DNA from: Clostridium algidicarnis DSM 15099
Lineage (GTDB): Bacteria > Bacillota > Clostridia > Clostridiales > Clostridiaceae
Assembly: GCF_002934235.1 (NCBI RefSeq)
Contig: NZ_PTIS01000001.1
Coordinates: 310,001 to 374,000, forward strand
Reading direction: 5' to 3'
DNA: 64,000 nucleotides
Numbering within the stretch: position 1 is the stretch's first letter; each line of letters starts with the position of its first letter. Shown piece by piece: positions 47,330-57,212 of this stretch. Below the pieces are notes generated by a model that was not told where the DNA came from, ran no database searches, and was given only the letters and a program-made list of their open reading frames with translations. The position numbers were made by a program, and so were the translations under genes.

Positions 47330-48526
47330 ATGAAAGTATTAGTTATTAATTGTGGAAGTTCATCATTAAAATATCAATTAATTGATATGACAAATGAGGA
47401 ATCTTTAGCTCAAGGATTAGTTGAAAGAATTGGTATTGAGGGATCAATATTAACACAAAAGGTAGAGGGTAGAGAGAAGTATATTGTTAAAGAGCCTATG
47501 AGTGACCATAAAGTTGCAATTAGTATAGTGCTAAATACACTAGTTAACAAAGAAAGTGGAGTTATAAGCAGCATGGATGAGATCAATGCTGTAGGTCATA
47601 GAGTTGTTCATGGTGGAGAAAAATATTCTAAGTCAGTAATTATCGATGAAACAGTTATGAAAGAACTTGAAGAGTGCGCAAAACTTGCACCACTTCATAA
47701 CCCACCAAATATAATTGGAATAAATGCATGTAAGGAACTTATGCCACAAACTCCTATGGTAGTGGTATTTGATACTGCATTCCACCAAACTATGCCTGAA
47801 AAAGCATATATGTATGCATTGCCATACGAGTTATATAAAGAAAATAAAATCAGAAAATATGGATTCCACGGAACATCACATAAATATGTTTCAACAGTAG
47901 CAGCAGAATGTATGAACAAAGATTTAAAAGATATAAAAATGATAACTTGTCACTTAGGTAATGGAGCTAGTATTGCAGCTATCAATGATGGTGTATGTGT
48001 TGATACAAGCATGGGATTCACTCCACTTGCAGGTATAGTCATGGGAACAAGATGTGGAGATATAGACCCTGCAATAGTTACTTATTTAATAAAGGAAGTT
48101 GGTTATTCTGTAGAAGAAACTAACAACATATTAAATAAAAAGTCAGGAGTTCTAGGATTATCAGGAGTAAGCAGTGACTTTAGAGATATTGAAAATGCAG
48201 TGGGTGAAGGCAATGAAAGAGCAGCTTTAGCATTAGATGTATTTAATTATAGAGTTAAGCAAACAATAGGATCTTATGCAGCATCAATTAATGGACTTGA
48301 TTGTCTTGTATTTACTGCAGGACTTGGTGAAAACTCACCAGAAACAAGACAATCAATATGTGATGGATTAGAATTCTTAGGAGTTAAAATAGATAAAGAG
48401 AAAAACAATGTAAGAGGTAAAGTTACTGAAATAAGTTCATCAGATTCAAAAGTTAAAGTTTTTCTTATACCTACTAACGAAGAACTTATGATAGCAAGAG
48501 ATACAAAAGAACTTTTGAACAAATAG
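47330..48526 (+). CDS. ackA: Acetate kinase
   Basis: AckA turns acetyl phosphate and ADP into acetate and ATP, a main energy source in clostridial fermentation. [32 protein letters not shown] with the catalytic aspartate, and [10 protein letters not shown] with the conserved histidine are all present. It has 398 residues, the typical length, and AAAGGGG precedes the ATG. Confidence 0.98.
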   Translation: MKVLVINCGSSSLKYQLIDMTNEESLAQGLVERIGIEGSILTQKVEGREKYIVKEPMSDHKVAISIVLNTLVNKESGVISSMDEINAVGHRVVHGGEKYSKSVIIDETVMKELEECAKLAPLHNPPNIIGINACKELMPQTPMVVVFDTAFHQTMPEKAYMYALPYELYKENKIRKYGFHGTSHKYVSTVAAECMNKDLKDIKMITCHLGNGASIAAINDGVCVDTSMGFTPLAGIVMGTRCGDIDPAIVTYLIKEVGYSVEETNNILNKKSGVLGLSGVSSDFRDIENAVGEGNERAALALDVFNYRVKQTIGSYAASINGLDCLVFTAGLGENSPETRQSICDGLEFLGVKIDKEKNNVRGKVTEISSSDSKVKVFLIPTNEELMIARDTKELLNK

Positions 48527-48537
48527 TAAGAAATATC

Positions 48538-48566
48538 TTGACTTTTAATGGGCAAGTTTATATAAT
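48538..48566 (+). promoter_or_regulatory. Promoter of yceD-rpmF
   Basis: TTGACT and TATAAT are separated by 17 bases. The predicted start near 48573 gives an 80-base leader. Confidence 0.75.
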
Positions 48567-48597
48567 AAATTGTGGTTATAAGCAAAATATAATTACT

Positions 48598-48652
48598 AAG
48601 GAGAGAAGTGAAAGATTTAAAGTGTTATCTGTAATCTTTCAAAGTTAAAGCT
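48598..48652 (+). promoter_or_regulatory. yceD leader with Shine-Dalgarno, tiny frame and hairpin
   Basis: The only good ribosome binding site, AAGGAGAG at 48598-48605, is nearly 50 bases before the yceD ATG. It fits a GTG at 48608 that opens an eight-codon frame ending at 48634. A perfect nine-base stem (TGAAAGATT at 48609-48617 with AATCTTTCA at 48633-48641) covers that frame. In the yceD frame a stop at 48632-48634 rules out an upstream start. It may be a leader peptide, or a hairpin that brings the site nearer the ATG. Confidence 0.5.
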
Positions 48653-49153
48653 ATGAATGTAGAAATTATAGAATTAAACAAAGGCAAGTCTTTTAAGAAA
48701 GAAGTATCTTTTATTTATAATAAAGATACAATAAGTTATGACGGAGAAGATATAAGTTTTGTAAGACCTATAGCAGTAAGTGGAGATATAAGTTCCAATG
48801 GGGATGTAATAACTCTAATAGCTAAGGTTAAAACAGAATTAGAACTTACTTGTTCTAGATGTCTTGAAAAGTTTAATTATCCTCTAAATTTAAATTTGAA
48901 TGAAGAATTTTCTTTTGATGAAGAAATAGAGGATGAGAATATAATCATTTTAAATAATGATAATTTAGATATTACTGAAGTCGTAGAAAACAGTATAATA
49001 TTAACATTGCCTATGAAGAAGCTTTGCAGTGAAGATTGCAAAGGTCTTTGCCAAATTTGTGGGACTAATTTAAACAACCAAAATTGTGGTTGCGATAAAG
49101 ATATTATTGATCCAAGATTGGCAAAGTTAAAACAACTGTTTTTAGATGATTAA
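48653..49153 (+). CDS. yceD: YceD/DUF177 family protein
   Basis: YceD proteins are associated with 23S rRNA accumulation and are almost always encoded before rpmF. The 166-residue protein has ELTCSRCLEKFNYPL in the middle and a cysteine-rich end (KLCSEDCKGLCQICGTNLNN) typical of the family. The start is fixed by an in-frame stop 19 bases upstream, yet the ATG has no close Shine-Dalgarno sequence. rpmF begins 13 bases after its stop. Confidence 0.92.
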   Translation: MNVEIIELNKGKSFKKEVSFIYNKDTISYDGEDISFVRPIAVSGDISSNGDVITLIAKVKTELELTCSRCLEKFNYPLNLNLNEEFSFDEEIEDENIIILNNDNLDITEVVENSIILTLPMKKLCSEDCKGLCQICGTNLNNQNCGCDKDIIDPRLAKLKQLFLDD

Positions 49154-49166
49154 GGAGGTGTTATAA

Positions 49167-49352
49167 ATGGGAAATCCAGCGAGAAAATTTTCTAAAGGTA
49201 GAAGAGACTCAAGGAGAGCGCAAACTTTTAAATTAAGTGCGCCAGGAATTGTTGAATGTCCACAATGCCATGAAATGAAACTTGGACATAGAGTATGTAA
49301 GAACTGTGGTTTTTACAAAGGTAAAGAAATAGTTGCTACTGAAGCAAAATAA
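49167..49352 (+). CDS. rpmF: Ribosomal protein L32
   Basis: L32 is a small zinc-binding protein of the large subunit. The 61-residue sequence starts [19 protein letters not shown] and has two CxxC pairs (CPQC and CKNC). AAGGAGGTG precedes the ATG. It follows yceD, the conserved order. Confidence 0.97.
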   Translation: MGNPARKFSKGRRDSRRAQTFKLSAPGIVECPQCHEMKLGHRVCKNCGFYKGKEIVATEAK

Positions 49353-49355
49353 TGT

Positions 49356-49389
49356 AGGAAAGGAAAGTCTTAGGGCTTTCTTTTCTTTA
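49356..49389 (+). terminator. Terminator after rpmF
   Basis: AGGAAAGGAAAGTC pairs with GGCTTTCTTTTCTT, including a few G-U pairs, around a four-base loop. The T-rich 3' arm doubles as the tail. Confidence 0.65.
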
Positions 49390-49418
49390 TATCTGAAATT
49401 AAAAGGGGCGTGTTAACC

Positions 49419-50411
49419 GTGAAAATTGCTGTAGATGGAATGGGGGGAGATAATTCTCCTAGAATAGTTGTAGAAGGCTCAATTCAAGCTTTGAAAGAAT
49501 TTGAAGACTTACAGATAATAATTACAGGGAAACAAAATGAAATAAATAAGGAACTTTCTAAATATGAATATGATAAAAATAAAATTACCGTTGTTAATGC
49601 AACTGAGGTAATAGACACTAATGATCATCCTGTAATGGCAATAAGGAGAAAAAAGGATTCTAGTTTGGTTAAAGCGTTAAATTTAGTGAAAAACAATGAA
49701 GCTGATGCTATAATTTCTGCGGGTAGCACTGGTGCCTTTATGGCGGGATCTCTTTTCATAGTAGGACGTATTAATGGTATTGATAGACCAGCTCTTGCAC
49801 CAATAATGCCAGGTAAAAATGGAAAGTTTATGGTGGTAGATTGTGGTGCTAATGTAGATTGTAAGCCTAATAATCTTGTTCAGTTTGCCCATATGGGGAA
49901 AATATATTTTGAAAATGTTTTAGGCGTTAAGAATCCATCTATAGGGTTAGTTAACATAGGTGTAGAAGAGGAAAAAGGAAATGAATTAACTAAGGCTACT
50001 TACAAGTTGCTTAAAAATGAAGCTATTAACTTCGTAGGTAATATAGAGCCTAGAGATGTTCCATTAGGAAATACAGATATAGTGGTATGTGATGGGTTTG
50101 TAGGAAATACTATTTTAAAGATGTATGAAGGTGTGTCTTCTAGTATATTCGATGTTTTAAAATCTGAAATAATGAGTTCTACAAGAACTAAAATTGGTGG
50201 ACTTTTATTAAAGCCTATATTCAAAGAATTTAAAACTAAATTTGATTATAAAGAATATGGTGGAGCAGCTTTTATAGGTGTAAAGGGTATATGTATAAAG
50301 GCACATGGAAGCTCAGATGGAAAAGCCTTGAAAAATGCTATAAAGCAAGCTATTATATTTTATGATAATAAGATTATAGAAAAAATAAGTAATGAAATAG
50401 AAAGTTTGTAA
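49419..50411 (+). CDS. plsX: Phosphate acyltransferase PlsX
   Basis: PlsX makes acyl-phosphate from acyl-ACP for phospholipid synthesis. [18 protein letters not shown] opens the protein, [12 protein letters not shown] and [10 protein letters not shown] follow, and [12 protein letters not shown] is near the end. The GTG at 49419 lies ten bases after AAAGGGG and gives the usual 330 residues. acpP follows; fapR, fabD and fabG, which lie here in B. subtilis, are absent. Confidence 0.95.
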   Translation: MKIAVDGMGGDNSPRIVVEGSIQALKEFEDLQIIITGKQNEINKELSKYEYDKNKITVVNATEVIDTNDHPVMAIRRKKDSSLVKALNLVKNNEADAIISAGSTGAFMAGSLFIVGRINGIDRPALAPIMPGKNGKFMVVDCGANVDCKPNNLVQFAHMGKIYFENVLGVKNPSIGLVNIGVEEEKGNELTKATYKLLKNEAINFVGNIEPRDVPLGNTDIVVCDGFVGNTILKMYEGVSSSIFDVLKSEIMSSTRTKIGGLLLKPIFKEFKTKFDYKEYGGAAFIGVKGICIKAHGSSDGKALKNAIKQAIIFYDNKIIEKISNEIESL

Positions 50412-50488
50412 TATTAAGTTCTTTCTATTGACGATGAATAATATATGTAATATTATCTAATTATAGAATTTCGTTGGGAGGTGATAAT

Positions 50489-50722
50489 ATGACATTTGAA
50501 AAGATAAAAGCAATTATAGCTGATAAATTAAGTGTTGACGAGAATGAGATTAATATGGAATCATCTTTTATAGAAGATTTAGGAGCAGATTCTCTTGATA
50601 TAGTTGAACTTATAATGGCCCTTGAGGATGAATTTGACTTAGAGATGGCTGATGAAGATGCAGAAAAGATGGTTATAGTTAAAGATGTAGTTGATTATAT
50701 AAAAGAGCATATTGAAGAATAG
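50489..50722 (+). CDS. acpP: Acyl carrier protein
   Basis: AcpP carries growing fatty acids on a phosphopantetheine arm attached to the serine of [10 protein letters not shown]. The 77-residue acidic protein is otherwise typical. The ATG at 50489 follows GGGAGGTG; an upstream in-frame TTG overlaps that site. Confidence 0.97.
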   Translation: MTFEKIKAIIADKLSVDENEINMESSFIEDLGADSLDIVELIMALEDEFDLEMADEDAEKMVIVKDVVDYIKEHIEE

Positions 50723-50724
50723 TG

Positions 50725-50748
50725 TAAAGTCCCGTATATCGGGGCTTT
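50725..50748 (+). terminator. Terminator-like hairpin after acpP
   Basis: AAAGTCCCG pairs with CGGGGCTTT around TATAT with one G-U pair. The tail TTTATTTATC is only partly T, so some readthrough into rnc is likely. Confidence 0.65.
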
Positions 50749-50831
50749 ATTTATCAAAAAAACAAAGTTTATTCTTGAGTTTGCAAAGAATTAGTAGATT
50801 GAAGAATAAACTTCTTTGAGGAGTTGGAAGA

Positions 50832-51536
50832 ATGAAACATTATCTAGAAAACATAAAAAATATAGAAAAACAGATTGATACAGTATTCAGCGACAAAGAA
50901 CATTTATTAACAGCTATAACTCATAGTTCTTATGCTAATCAATTTAAAAATGTAGACTACAATGAAAGATTAGAATTTTTAGGTGATTCTGTGCTTCAAT
51001 TATGTATAACAGAATACCTTTTTAATAATTATAAGCAAAAAAGCGAAGGTGATTTAACAAAGCTAAGATCACTTATTGTATGCGAAAACTCTTTATATGA
51101 AATTGCATTAACATGGGGAATTGGAAGGCACATGCGTATGAGTCGCGGGGAAGAGCTTACAGGTGGGCGTGATAGAGTTTCAATTCAAGCAGATTGCGTA
51201 GAAGCTGTAATAGCAGCCGTATACTTAGATAAGGGGATAGATTACGTTACAGACTTCATACTAAAGAGTTTTAAAGAAACTATAAGTAAGGCAATTAATC
51301 AAGAAATAGTACTAGATTATAAAACTGCTCTTCAAGAAAAACTTCAAAAGGATGGCGAAGTTGAAATTGATTATGAACTAGTAAAATATGAGGGACCTCC
51401 TCATAGACGAAAATTTTATACTAAGGTTGTAATTAATAATAAGGTTATGGGTGAAGGGAATGGTTATAGTAAAAAAGAATCAGAACAAAGCTCTGCTAAA
51501 GAGGCCTTATTAAAACTGGAGGAAATACATGAGTAA
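50832..51536 (+). CDS. rnc: Ribonuclease III
   Basis: RNase III cuts double-stranded RNA, including rRNA precursors. The catalytic signature is NERLEFLGDSVLQL near residues 41-54, DCVEAVIAAVYLD carries further acidic residues, and a double-stranded RNA-binding domain fills about 155-232 (ending SSAKEALLKL). It has 234 residues. It overlaps the radical SAM gene by eight bases. Confidence 0.96.
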   Translation: MKHYLENIKNIEKQIDTVFSDKEHLLTAITHSSYANQFKNVDYNERLEFLGDSVLQLCITEYLFNNYKQKSEGDLTKLRSLIVCENSLYEIALTWGIGRHMRMSRGEELTGGRDRVSIQADCVEAVIAAVYLDKGIDYVTDFILKSFKETISKAINQEIVLDYKTALQEKLQKDGEVEIDYELVKYEGPPHRRKFYTKVVINNKVMGEGNGYSKKESEQSSAKEALLKLEEIHE

Positions 51537-52596
51537 AGATTATTATATTATTCCTATATTTGTTCCCCATGAAGGATGTCCACATAACTGTGTATTTTGC
51601 AACCAAGATAAAATAACCGGGGAACAAGAAAAAGTAAATGCAGAGTTAGTAAAAAGTACTATAGATGAATATCTATTAACTATAAATAATAAAGAGGTCA
51701 CTATAGAGGTGTCATTTTTTGGAGGAACCTTTACAGCAATACCAGTAGAAAAACAAAAAGAACTTTTAAGTGTAGCAAAAACATATAAAGAATCTAAACT
51801 CATATCTAAAATAAGGCTATCAACTAGGCCAGATTATATAAATGAACAGATATTAAATACATTAAAAGATTACGCTGTAGACATAATTGAACTTGGCATA
51901 CAATCTTTAGACGAAGAGGTCTTAAAAAGGTCTGGAAGAGGACATAGCGAGGAAGATGCTATTAAAGCTTCTAAACTGATAAAAGATTATGGATTTACAT
52001 TAGGTCATCAAATAATGCTAGGATTGCCTACGGATAATTTTAAAAAAGATATAGAAACTACTAAAAAGATTATAGCTATGGGACCTGACATTTGTAGGAT
52101 ATACCCCTCTCTTGTAATTAAAGACACTCCTATGGAACTTATGTACAATAAAGGAGTGTATAAACCATATACATTAGAAGAGGCAATAGAGGTATCTAAA
52201 ACAATTTATATGATGCTTGTAGAAAAAGATATAAATGTTATAAGGATAGGACTGCAGCCTACAGAAAATATAAATAAGGGTAAAGACGTTGTAGCTGGCC
52301 CATTTCATCCTGCATTTAGAGAATTAGTGGAAAGCGATATATGGAATGATGTTATATATGAAATTATCAAAGAAGTTAAATCAGAGATAATAATACAAGT
52401 ACCAAGTAAAGATTTATCTAAACTGTATGCTAATAAAAAGATGTATTTTAATAAAATGAAAGATAGAATTGAATCAAAATTTTTTATTATAAAAGTAAAT
52501 GATAATCTAAAGCGAGGAGATTTTATAATAGAGTTTTATGAAAATAAAATGGTCTTAAATTTATATTCTATTATAAAAAATAGGAGGCTAATATGA
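51529..52596 (+). CDS. Radical SAM protein, Elp3-like
   Basis: The cluster cysteines are C17, C21 and C24 in GCPHNCVFCNQ. FFGGTFTAIP, TRPDYI and IELGIQSLDEEVLKRSGRGH match the Elp3-like branch. It has 355 residues and lacks the acetyltransferase domain of true Elp3; the C-terminal 100 residues resemble the extension of this branch. The substrate is unknown. It is translationally coupled to rnc and, through ATGA, to a 31-residue membrane peptide, so it belongs to the rnc-smc operon, a place it does not have in B. subtilis. Confidence 0.85.
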   Translation: MSKDYYIIPIFVPHEGCPHNCVFCNQDKITGEQEKVNAELVKSTIDEYLLTINNKEVTIEVSFFGGTFTAIPVEKQKELLSVAKTYKESKLISKIRLSTRPDYINEQILNTLKDYAVDIIELGIQSLDEEVLKRSGRGHSEEDAIKASKLIKDYGFTLGHQIMLGLPTDNFKKDIETTKKIIAMGPDICRIYPSLVIKDTPMELMYNKGVYKPYTLEEAIEVSKTIYMMLVEKDINVIRIGLQPTENINKGKDVVAGPFHPAFRELVESDIWNDVIYEIIKEVKSEIIIQVPSKDLSKLYANKKMYFNKMKDRIESKFFIIKVNDNLKRGDFIIEFYENKMVLNLYSIIKNRRLI

Positions 52597-52688
52597 AAAT
52601 TAAAACTAGAGAAAAGATAGGGAAGTTTTTATTAGGAATGATAATCTTGATATTTTTGATTGGACTATTGCCAGTAGCATTTAAGTAG
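52593..52688 (+). CDS. 31-residue single-helix membrane peptide
   Basis: I do not recognise this peptide. It has a basic start (MKIKTREKIGK) followed by about 18 hydrophobic residues and ends PVAFK, the shape of a small bitopic membrane protein. TAGGAGG lies seven bases before the ATG, and the start overlaps the radical SAM stop as ATGA, so translation is very probably coupled. smc begins 16 bases later. The strong initiation signals make it likely to be real. Confidence 0.65.
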   Translation: MKIKTREKIGKFLLGMIILIFLIGLLPVAFK

Positions 52689-52704
52689 CTAAAGGAGTGG
52701 GCGT

Positions 52705-55700
52705 ATGTTTTTAAAATCTATTGAGATAAAGGGCTTTAAATCTTTTGCAGATAAGATAGAATTAAAATTAAAAAAAGGTATTACTGGAGTGGTTGGACCA
52801 AATGGAAGCGGAAAAAGCAATATTTCAGATGCAATAAGATGGGTGCTTGGAGAGCAAAGTGTAAAAAATTTAAGAGGGGGAAAAATGGAGGATGTTATAT
52901 TCTCTGGAACTGAATTTAGAAAGTCCGTTGGTTTAGCACAAGTTTCCTTAACTCTTGATAATTCTAAAGGTGAATTACCTATAGATTACATGGATGTTAC
53001 AATAGGTAGAAGGCTTTATAGATCGGGTGAAAGCGAGTATTTTATAAATAATATATCTTGTAGATTAAAAGATATACACGAGTTATTTATGGATACAGGT
53101 ATTGGAAAAGAAGGATATTCTATAATAGGACAAGGTAAAATTGATGCTATATTAAGTGGAAAAGCAGAGGATAGAAGATCTCTTCTAGAAGAAGCAGCAG
53201 GAATAGTAAAGTTTAAAACTCGAAGAGATGATGCTCAAAAGAAAATTGACTCAACAGAACAAAATTTAATAAGAATAAATGATATATTGCTTACCTATGA
53301 AGAAAGACTAGAACCTTTAAGAATAGATAATGAAAAAGCAAAAGAATTTCTAAAATTATCATCTAAACTTAAAGGTTTAGAGGTATCCTTAATAGTAAAA
53401 AGAATAGAAATTATAGAAGCAAACATTTTAAAGCAAAATAGCAACTTAGAGAGAATAGAAAAAGATTTAAATGAATTAAAAAAGGATGAAACTAGTATAA
53501 AAGAAGAGTTAACAAAAAGTGAATCCTTGTTAGAAGAGTCTTCTATAAAAAATAAATATAAAGCAGATGAATATTATAAACTAAAAGAAATAGTTCAGTC
53601 ACTTAAGGCAGAAATAGGAATTGCTAAAGAACGTTTAGACAATTCAAAAACCACTATACAAGTAAATGAAGGAAGTATAAAGAACTTAAACCAGAAGATA
53701 GAAGAGCTTAAAAGAGAAAAAAATAAAAATGAAGAGTCTTTAAAAGAAAATGAAAACTACGAAAAGAAACTAAAACATGAGATAAATATTTTAGAAGAAG
53801 AGAGTAATTTATGTAATAGTGAATTATCAAACTTTAAATCAGAAGTTTCTATTTTAAGAAAAGATGCTATTGAAATACTAAGAAATCAATCAAAACTTAG
53901 AAATGACAAGTCAAAAGTTGAGATAGAGATTAATTCTTTAAAAGAAAAACAGCAACAACTTCATGGTTACTGTGAAGATTATTGTAATCTTTTAAAAACA
54001 AATAAAGATACAGGTTTTAGGATAATTAGTGAAAAAGAAAGATTTATGGATAGTACAGAAAAATTAGAAATATCTATAAAGGATAATAGAAACAAAGTTC
54101 TTTTTGTAAAAAGGGCTTTAAATGATAATGAAATAAAGCTAAAAAATATTAATAGAGATATTAATAAATTAGAGGCAAATAAAAATGCACTTATAAATTT
54201 AGAGAGTAATTATGAAGGATATAATAAATCCGTTAAAGCTTTAATGATGCGTATGAAAAAAGGTGATATGCATGGCCATATTGATAATTTTTGGGTTTTA
54301 GGAGATATAATAAGGGCAAATCCTAACTATCAATCTGCTATAGAAATAGCTTTAGGCGCTGGGGTATCTAATATGGTAACTAATACTGAAAATGAAGCGA
54401 AGTACTTAATAGAATATCTTAAAAAGAATAATTTAGGTAGAGCCACATTCTTACCATTAAACATAATACAAGGGAAAAGTATTTATTTAGATAAAGAAAT
54501 AACATCTATAAAAGGATATATAGGTATTGCTAGTAAAATTATTGATTTTGATGATAAATTTAAAAATGCTATAGAATATATTTTAGGAAGAACCATTATA
54601 TCAGATGATATGAAAAGTGCTTTAGAGATAGCGAAAAAAGTAAATTATAAAAATAAGATAGTTACACTTCAAGGGGAAGTTATAAATACAGGTGGAGCAC
54701 TTACAGGTGGAAGCTTGTATTATAAAAATACAAATATAATAGGTAGAAAAGATGAAATTGAAAAATTAAAGTTAGAGATATTAGAATTTAATAAGTCTTT
54801 GGAAAAAGCGAATAGTGAATTAGAAAGATACAAAGATGAGTATAAAATTCTAGAAGAAAATTATCTTAAGTTAAGAGAAAAGATTCATTATAATAACATA
54901 GAGGTAGCTAAAATAGATGAGAAGATTTTAGCTATAGATTCAGAAAAAGAAAGGTTAACTAAAAATATACTTACGTCGAAACAAGAAATAGTTTTAATAG
55001 AAGAAAATATAGATAATAAAACTAAAGAATTAGAAGAAGATATTAAACAAATACTTAGTTTAGATAAAAAGGAAAAGCAATGTGGAGATAGAATAACTTT
55101 TTTAGAAGAAGAGATAATAAACAAAGAAGAAGGATCCAAGGTTAAAAAAGAATATATCTTAGATTTAAAAGTTAAAAAAGCTAAAATAGATGAATTTATA
55201 TTAAATATGCTAAAAGAAGTAGAAAGGGTATGCAAGAATCTAGATGAACTAGAATCAGAGATAATAGAAAAAAAGCAGACTATACTAGATAAAGAACAAA
55301 CCATTGTGAAATCAAAGGAAGATATTGAAAACTTAACTAAAAGCATAGAAGAAAATAAATTTATAATAGAGAATTTGGATAAAGATTTTAAAAATTATGA
55401 GATAGAAAATATAAAAATTAAAGCGAATATTACTAATCTAAAAAGTCGAATAGAACAATTGCAATTATTTATACAAAAAAAAGAAGAAGAAAAGAATAAG
55501 TTTAATATAAATAAAACTAGAATAGATATAGAAAAAGAAAATTTATATGCAGGATTAAATAATGAGTTTAATATTAGCTTTGTTGAAGCTTTAGATATAG
55601 CAAAAGATATTGAAAATGAAGATTTTGCAAAAGAAGAAGTTATAACTATAAAAAAAGAAATATCTAAGCTAGGTACCATAAATCTAGGATCTATAGATGA

Positions 55701-56262
55701 ATACAAAGATATAAAAGAAAAGTATACATTTATGAATAGCCAAAAGGAAGATTTAAACAACGCACGTATTGAGCTAAAAGAAGTTATTGATGATATGACA
55801 AGTAAAATGAAAGACGTTTTTTCATCTAATTTTAAAGTTTTAAATGAAAACTTTAATAATACATTTAAAGAATTATTTAAAGGTGGGAACGCAGCTCTTA
55901 TATTAGGTGAAGGTGATGAACTTACGGCTAATATTGATATAAATGTGCAGCCACCAGGTAAGAAGCTTCAAAATATAAATCTTATGTCTGGGGGAGAAAA
56001 GGTACTTTCGGCAATAGCTCTACTTTTTGCAATATTAAAGATGAAACCTACGCCATTTTGTATATTAGATGAAATTGAGGCAGCATTAGATGATGCAAAT
56101 GTTTATAAATACGCTGAATTCTTAAAAAAGTTTTCAAATGAGATACAGTTCATAGTGATAACTCATAGAAAAGGAACTATGGAATCAGCAGATATGCTCT
56201 ATGGTGTCACTATGGAGGAAAAAGGTATATCTAAGATAGTATCAGTAGATTTAAGTAAATAA
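52705..56262 (+). CDS. smc: Chromosome segregation protein SMC
   Basis: SMC, with ScpA and ScpB, organises and segregates the chromosome. The 1185 residues follow the standard plan: Walker A GPNGSGKSN at 31-39, a coiled coil to about 500, a hinge domain around 520-660 (NPNYQSAIEIALGAGVSNMV), a returning coiled coil, and the C-terminal head with LMSGGEKVLSAIALL and FCILDEIEAALDDAN (Walker B). Its place between rnc and ftsY is conserved in Firmicutes. scpA and scpB are not in the window. Confidence 0.98.
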   Translation: MFLKSIEIKGFKSFADKIELKLKKGITGVVGPNGSGKSNISDAIRWVLGEQSVKNLRGGKMEDVIFSGTEFRKSVGLAQVSLTLDNSKGELPIDYMDVTIGRRLYRSGESEYFINNISCRLKDIHELFMDTGIGKEGYSIIGQGKIDAILSGKAEDRRSLLEEAAGIVKFKTRRDDAQKKIDSTEQNLIRINDILLTYEERLEPLRIDNEKAKEFLKLSSKLKGLEVSLIVKRIEIIEANILKQNSNLERIEKDLNELKKDETSIKEELTKSESLLEESSIKNKYKADEYYKLKEIVQSLKAEIGIAKERLDNSKTTIQVNEGSIKNLNQKIEELKREKNKNEESLKENENYEKKLKHEINILEEESNLCNSELSNFKSEVSILRKDAIEILRNQSKLRNDKSKVEIEINSLKEKQQQLHGYCEDYCNLLKTNKDTGFRIISEKERFMDSTEKLEISIKDNRNKVLFVKRALNDNEIKLKNINRDINKLEANKNALINLESNYEGYNKSVKALMMRMKKGDMHGHIDNFWVLGDIIRANPNYQSAIEIALGAGVSNMVTNTENEAKYLIEYLKKNNLGRATFLPLNIIQGKSIYLDKEITSIKGYIGIASKIIDFDDKFKNAIEYILGRTIISDDMKSALEIAKKVNYKNKIVTLQGEVINTGGALTGGSLYYKNTNIIGRKDEIEKLKLEILEFNKSLEKANSELERYKDEYKILEENYLKLREKIHYNNIEVAKIDEKILAIDSEKERLTKNILTSKQEIVLIEENIDNKTKELEEDIKQILSLDKKEKQCGDRITFLEEEIINKEEGSKVKKEYILDLKVKKAKIDEFILNMLKEVERVCKNLDELESEIIEKKQTILDKEQTIVKSKEDIENLTKSIEENKFIIENLDKDFKNYEIENIKIKANITNLKSRIEQLQLFIQKKEEEKNKFNINKTRIDIEKENLYAGLNNEFNISFVEALDIAKDIENEDFAKEEVITIKKEISKLGTINLGSIDEYKDIKEKYTFMNSQKEDLNNARIELKEVIDDMTSKMKDVFSSNFKVLNENFNNTFKELFKGGNAALILGEGDELTANIDINVQPPGKKLQNINLMSGGEKVLSAIALLFAILKMKPTPFCILDEIEAALDDANVYKYAEFLKKFSNEIQFIVITHRKGTMESADMLYGVTMEEKGISKIVSVDLSK

Positions 56263-56277
56263 TTAAGGAGGATAAAT

Positions 56278-57186
56278 ATGTTTGGAGGTCTTTTTGAAAA
56301 ATTAAAATCTGGATTAAGTAAAACCAGAGATACTCTTACAGATAAGGTTAACGATATGTTAAATTTAGCTGTAACAATAGATGAAGATTTATATGAGGAA
56401 TTAGAAGAAATTTTGATAACGTCAGACATAGGAGTAGAGACTTCTATGGACATTATAAGCAGGCTAAAAATCAAGATTAGAGAAGAAAAAATTAATGATC
56501 CTGAGCTTATAAAGCCTTGTTTGAAAGAAATTATAAAGGAATTAATGGTGGATGAAGAGCCTATAGATAACAATGTGTTTCCTAAAGTTATTTTAGTTAT
56601 AGGAGTGAATGGTGTTGGGAAAACTACTTCTATTGGAAAGCTTGCTTTAAAGTATAAAAATGATGGCAAAAAAGTTATTCTTGCTGCAGCGGATACTTTT
56701 AGAGCAGCAGCTATAGATCAATTAGAAGTTTGGAGCAGTAGAGCTAATGTAGACCTAATAAAACATAAAGAAGGATCTGACCCAGCAGCAGTAGTTTACG
56801 ATGCTATTCAAGCTTCAAAAGCTAGAAAAGCAGATATATTAATTTGTGATACTGCAGGGAGACTTCATAATAAGAAAAACTTGATGGATGAACTTTCTAA
56901 AATTAATAGAATAATAGATAGAGAATTTAGCGAAGCAGAAAAACAAACATTGCTAGTACTAGATGGCACCACAGGTCAAAATGCAATAATACAAGCAAAG
57001 CAATTTATGGAATCTAGCCCTTTAGACGGGATTATATTAACTAAGCTTGACGGTACTGCTAAGGGTGGAGTTGTAATATCTATAAAAAGGGAACTTAAAA
57101 TACCGGTTAAATATATAGGGGTTGGAGAAGGGATTGATGATCTTCAAGAATTTGATGCAGAAGCCTTTGCAAAGGCCTTATTTTAA
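56278..57186 (+). CDS. ftsY: Signal recognition particle receptor FtsY
   Basis: FtsY docks the signal recognition particle at the membrane. The NG domain is complete: GVNGVGKTT at 109-117, DTFRAAAIDQL, DTAGRLHNK and TKLDGTAKGG. At 302 residues it lacks the acidic N-terminal A domain of E. coli FtsY, as usual in Firmicutes. AAGGAGG precedes the ATG. ylxM and ffh follow under their own promoter. Confidence 0.97.
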   Translation: MFGGLFEKLKSGLSKTRDTLTDKVNDMLNLAVTIDEDLYEELEEILITSDIGVETSMDIISRLKIKIREEKINDPELIKPCLKEIIKELMVDEEPIDNNVFPKVILVIGVNGVGKTTSIGKLALKYKNDGKKVILAAADTFRAAAIDQLEVWSSRANVDLIKHKEGSDPAAVVYDAIQASKARKADILICDTAGRLHNKKNLMDELSKINRIIDREFSEAEKQTLLVLDGTTGQNAIIQAKQFMESSPLDGIILTKLDGTAKGGVVISIKRELKIPVKYIGVGEGIDDLQEFDAEAFAKALF

Positions 57187-57212
57187 AATATAAAACTGTT
57201 AAGTAAAAATGC

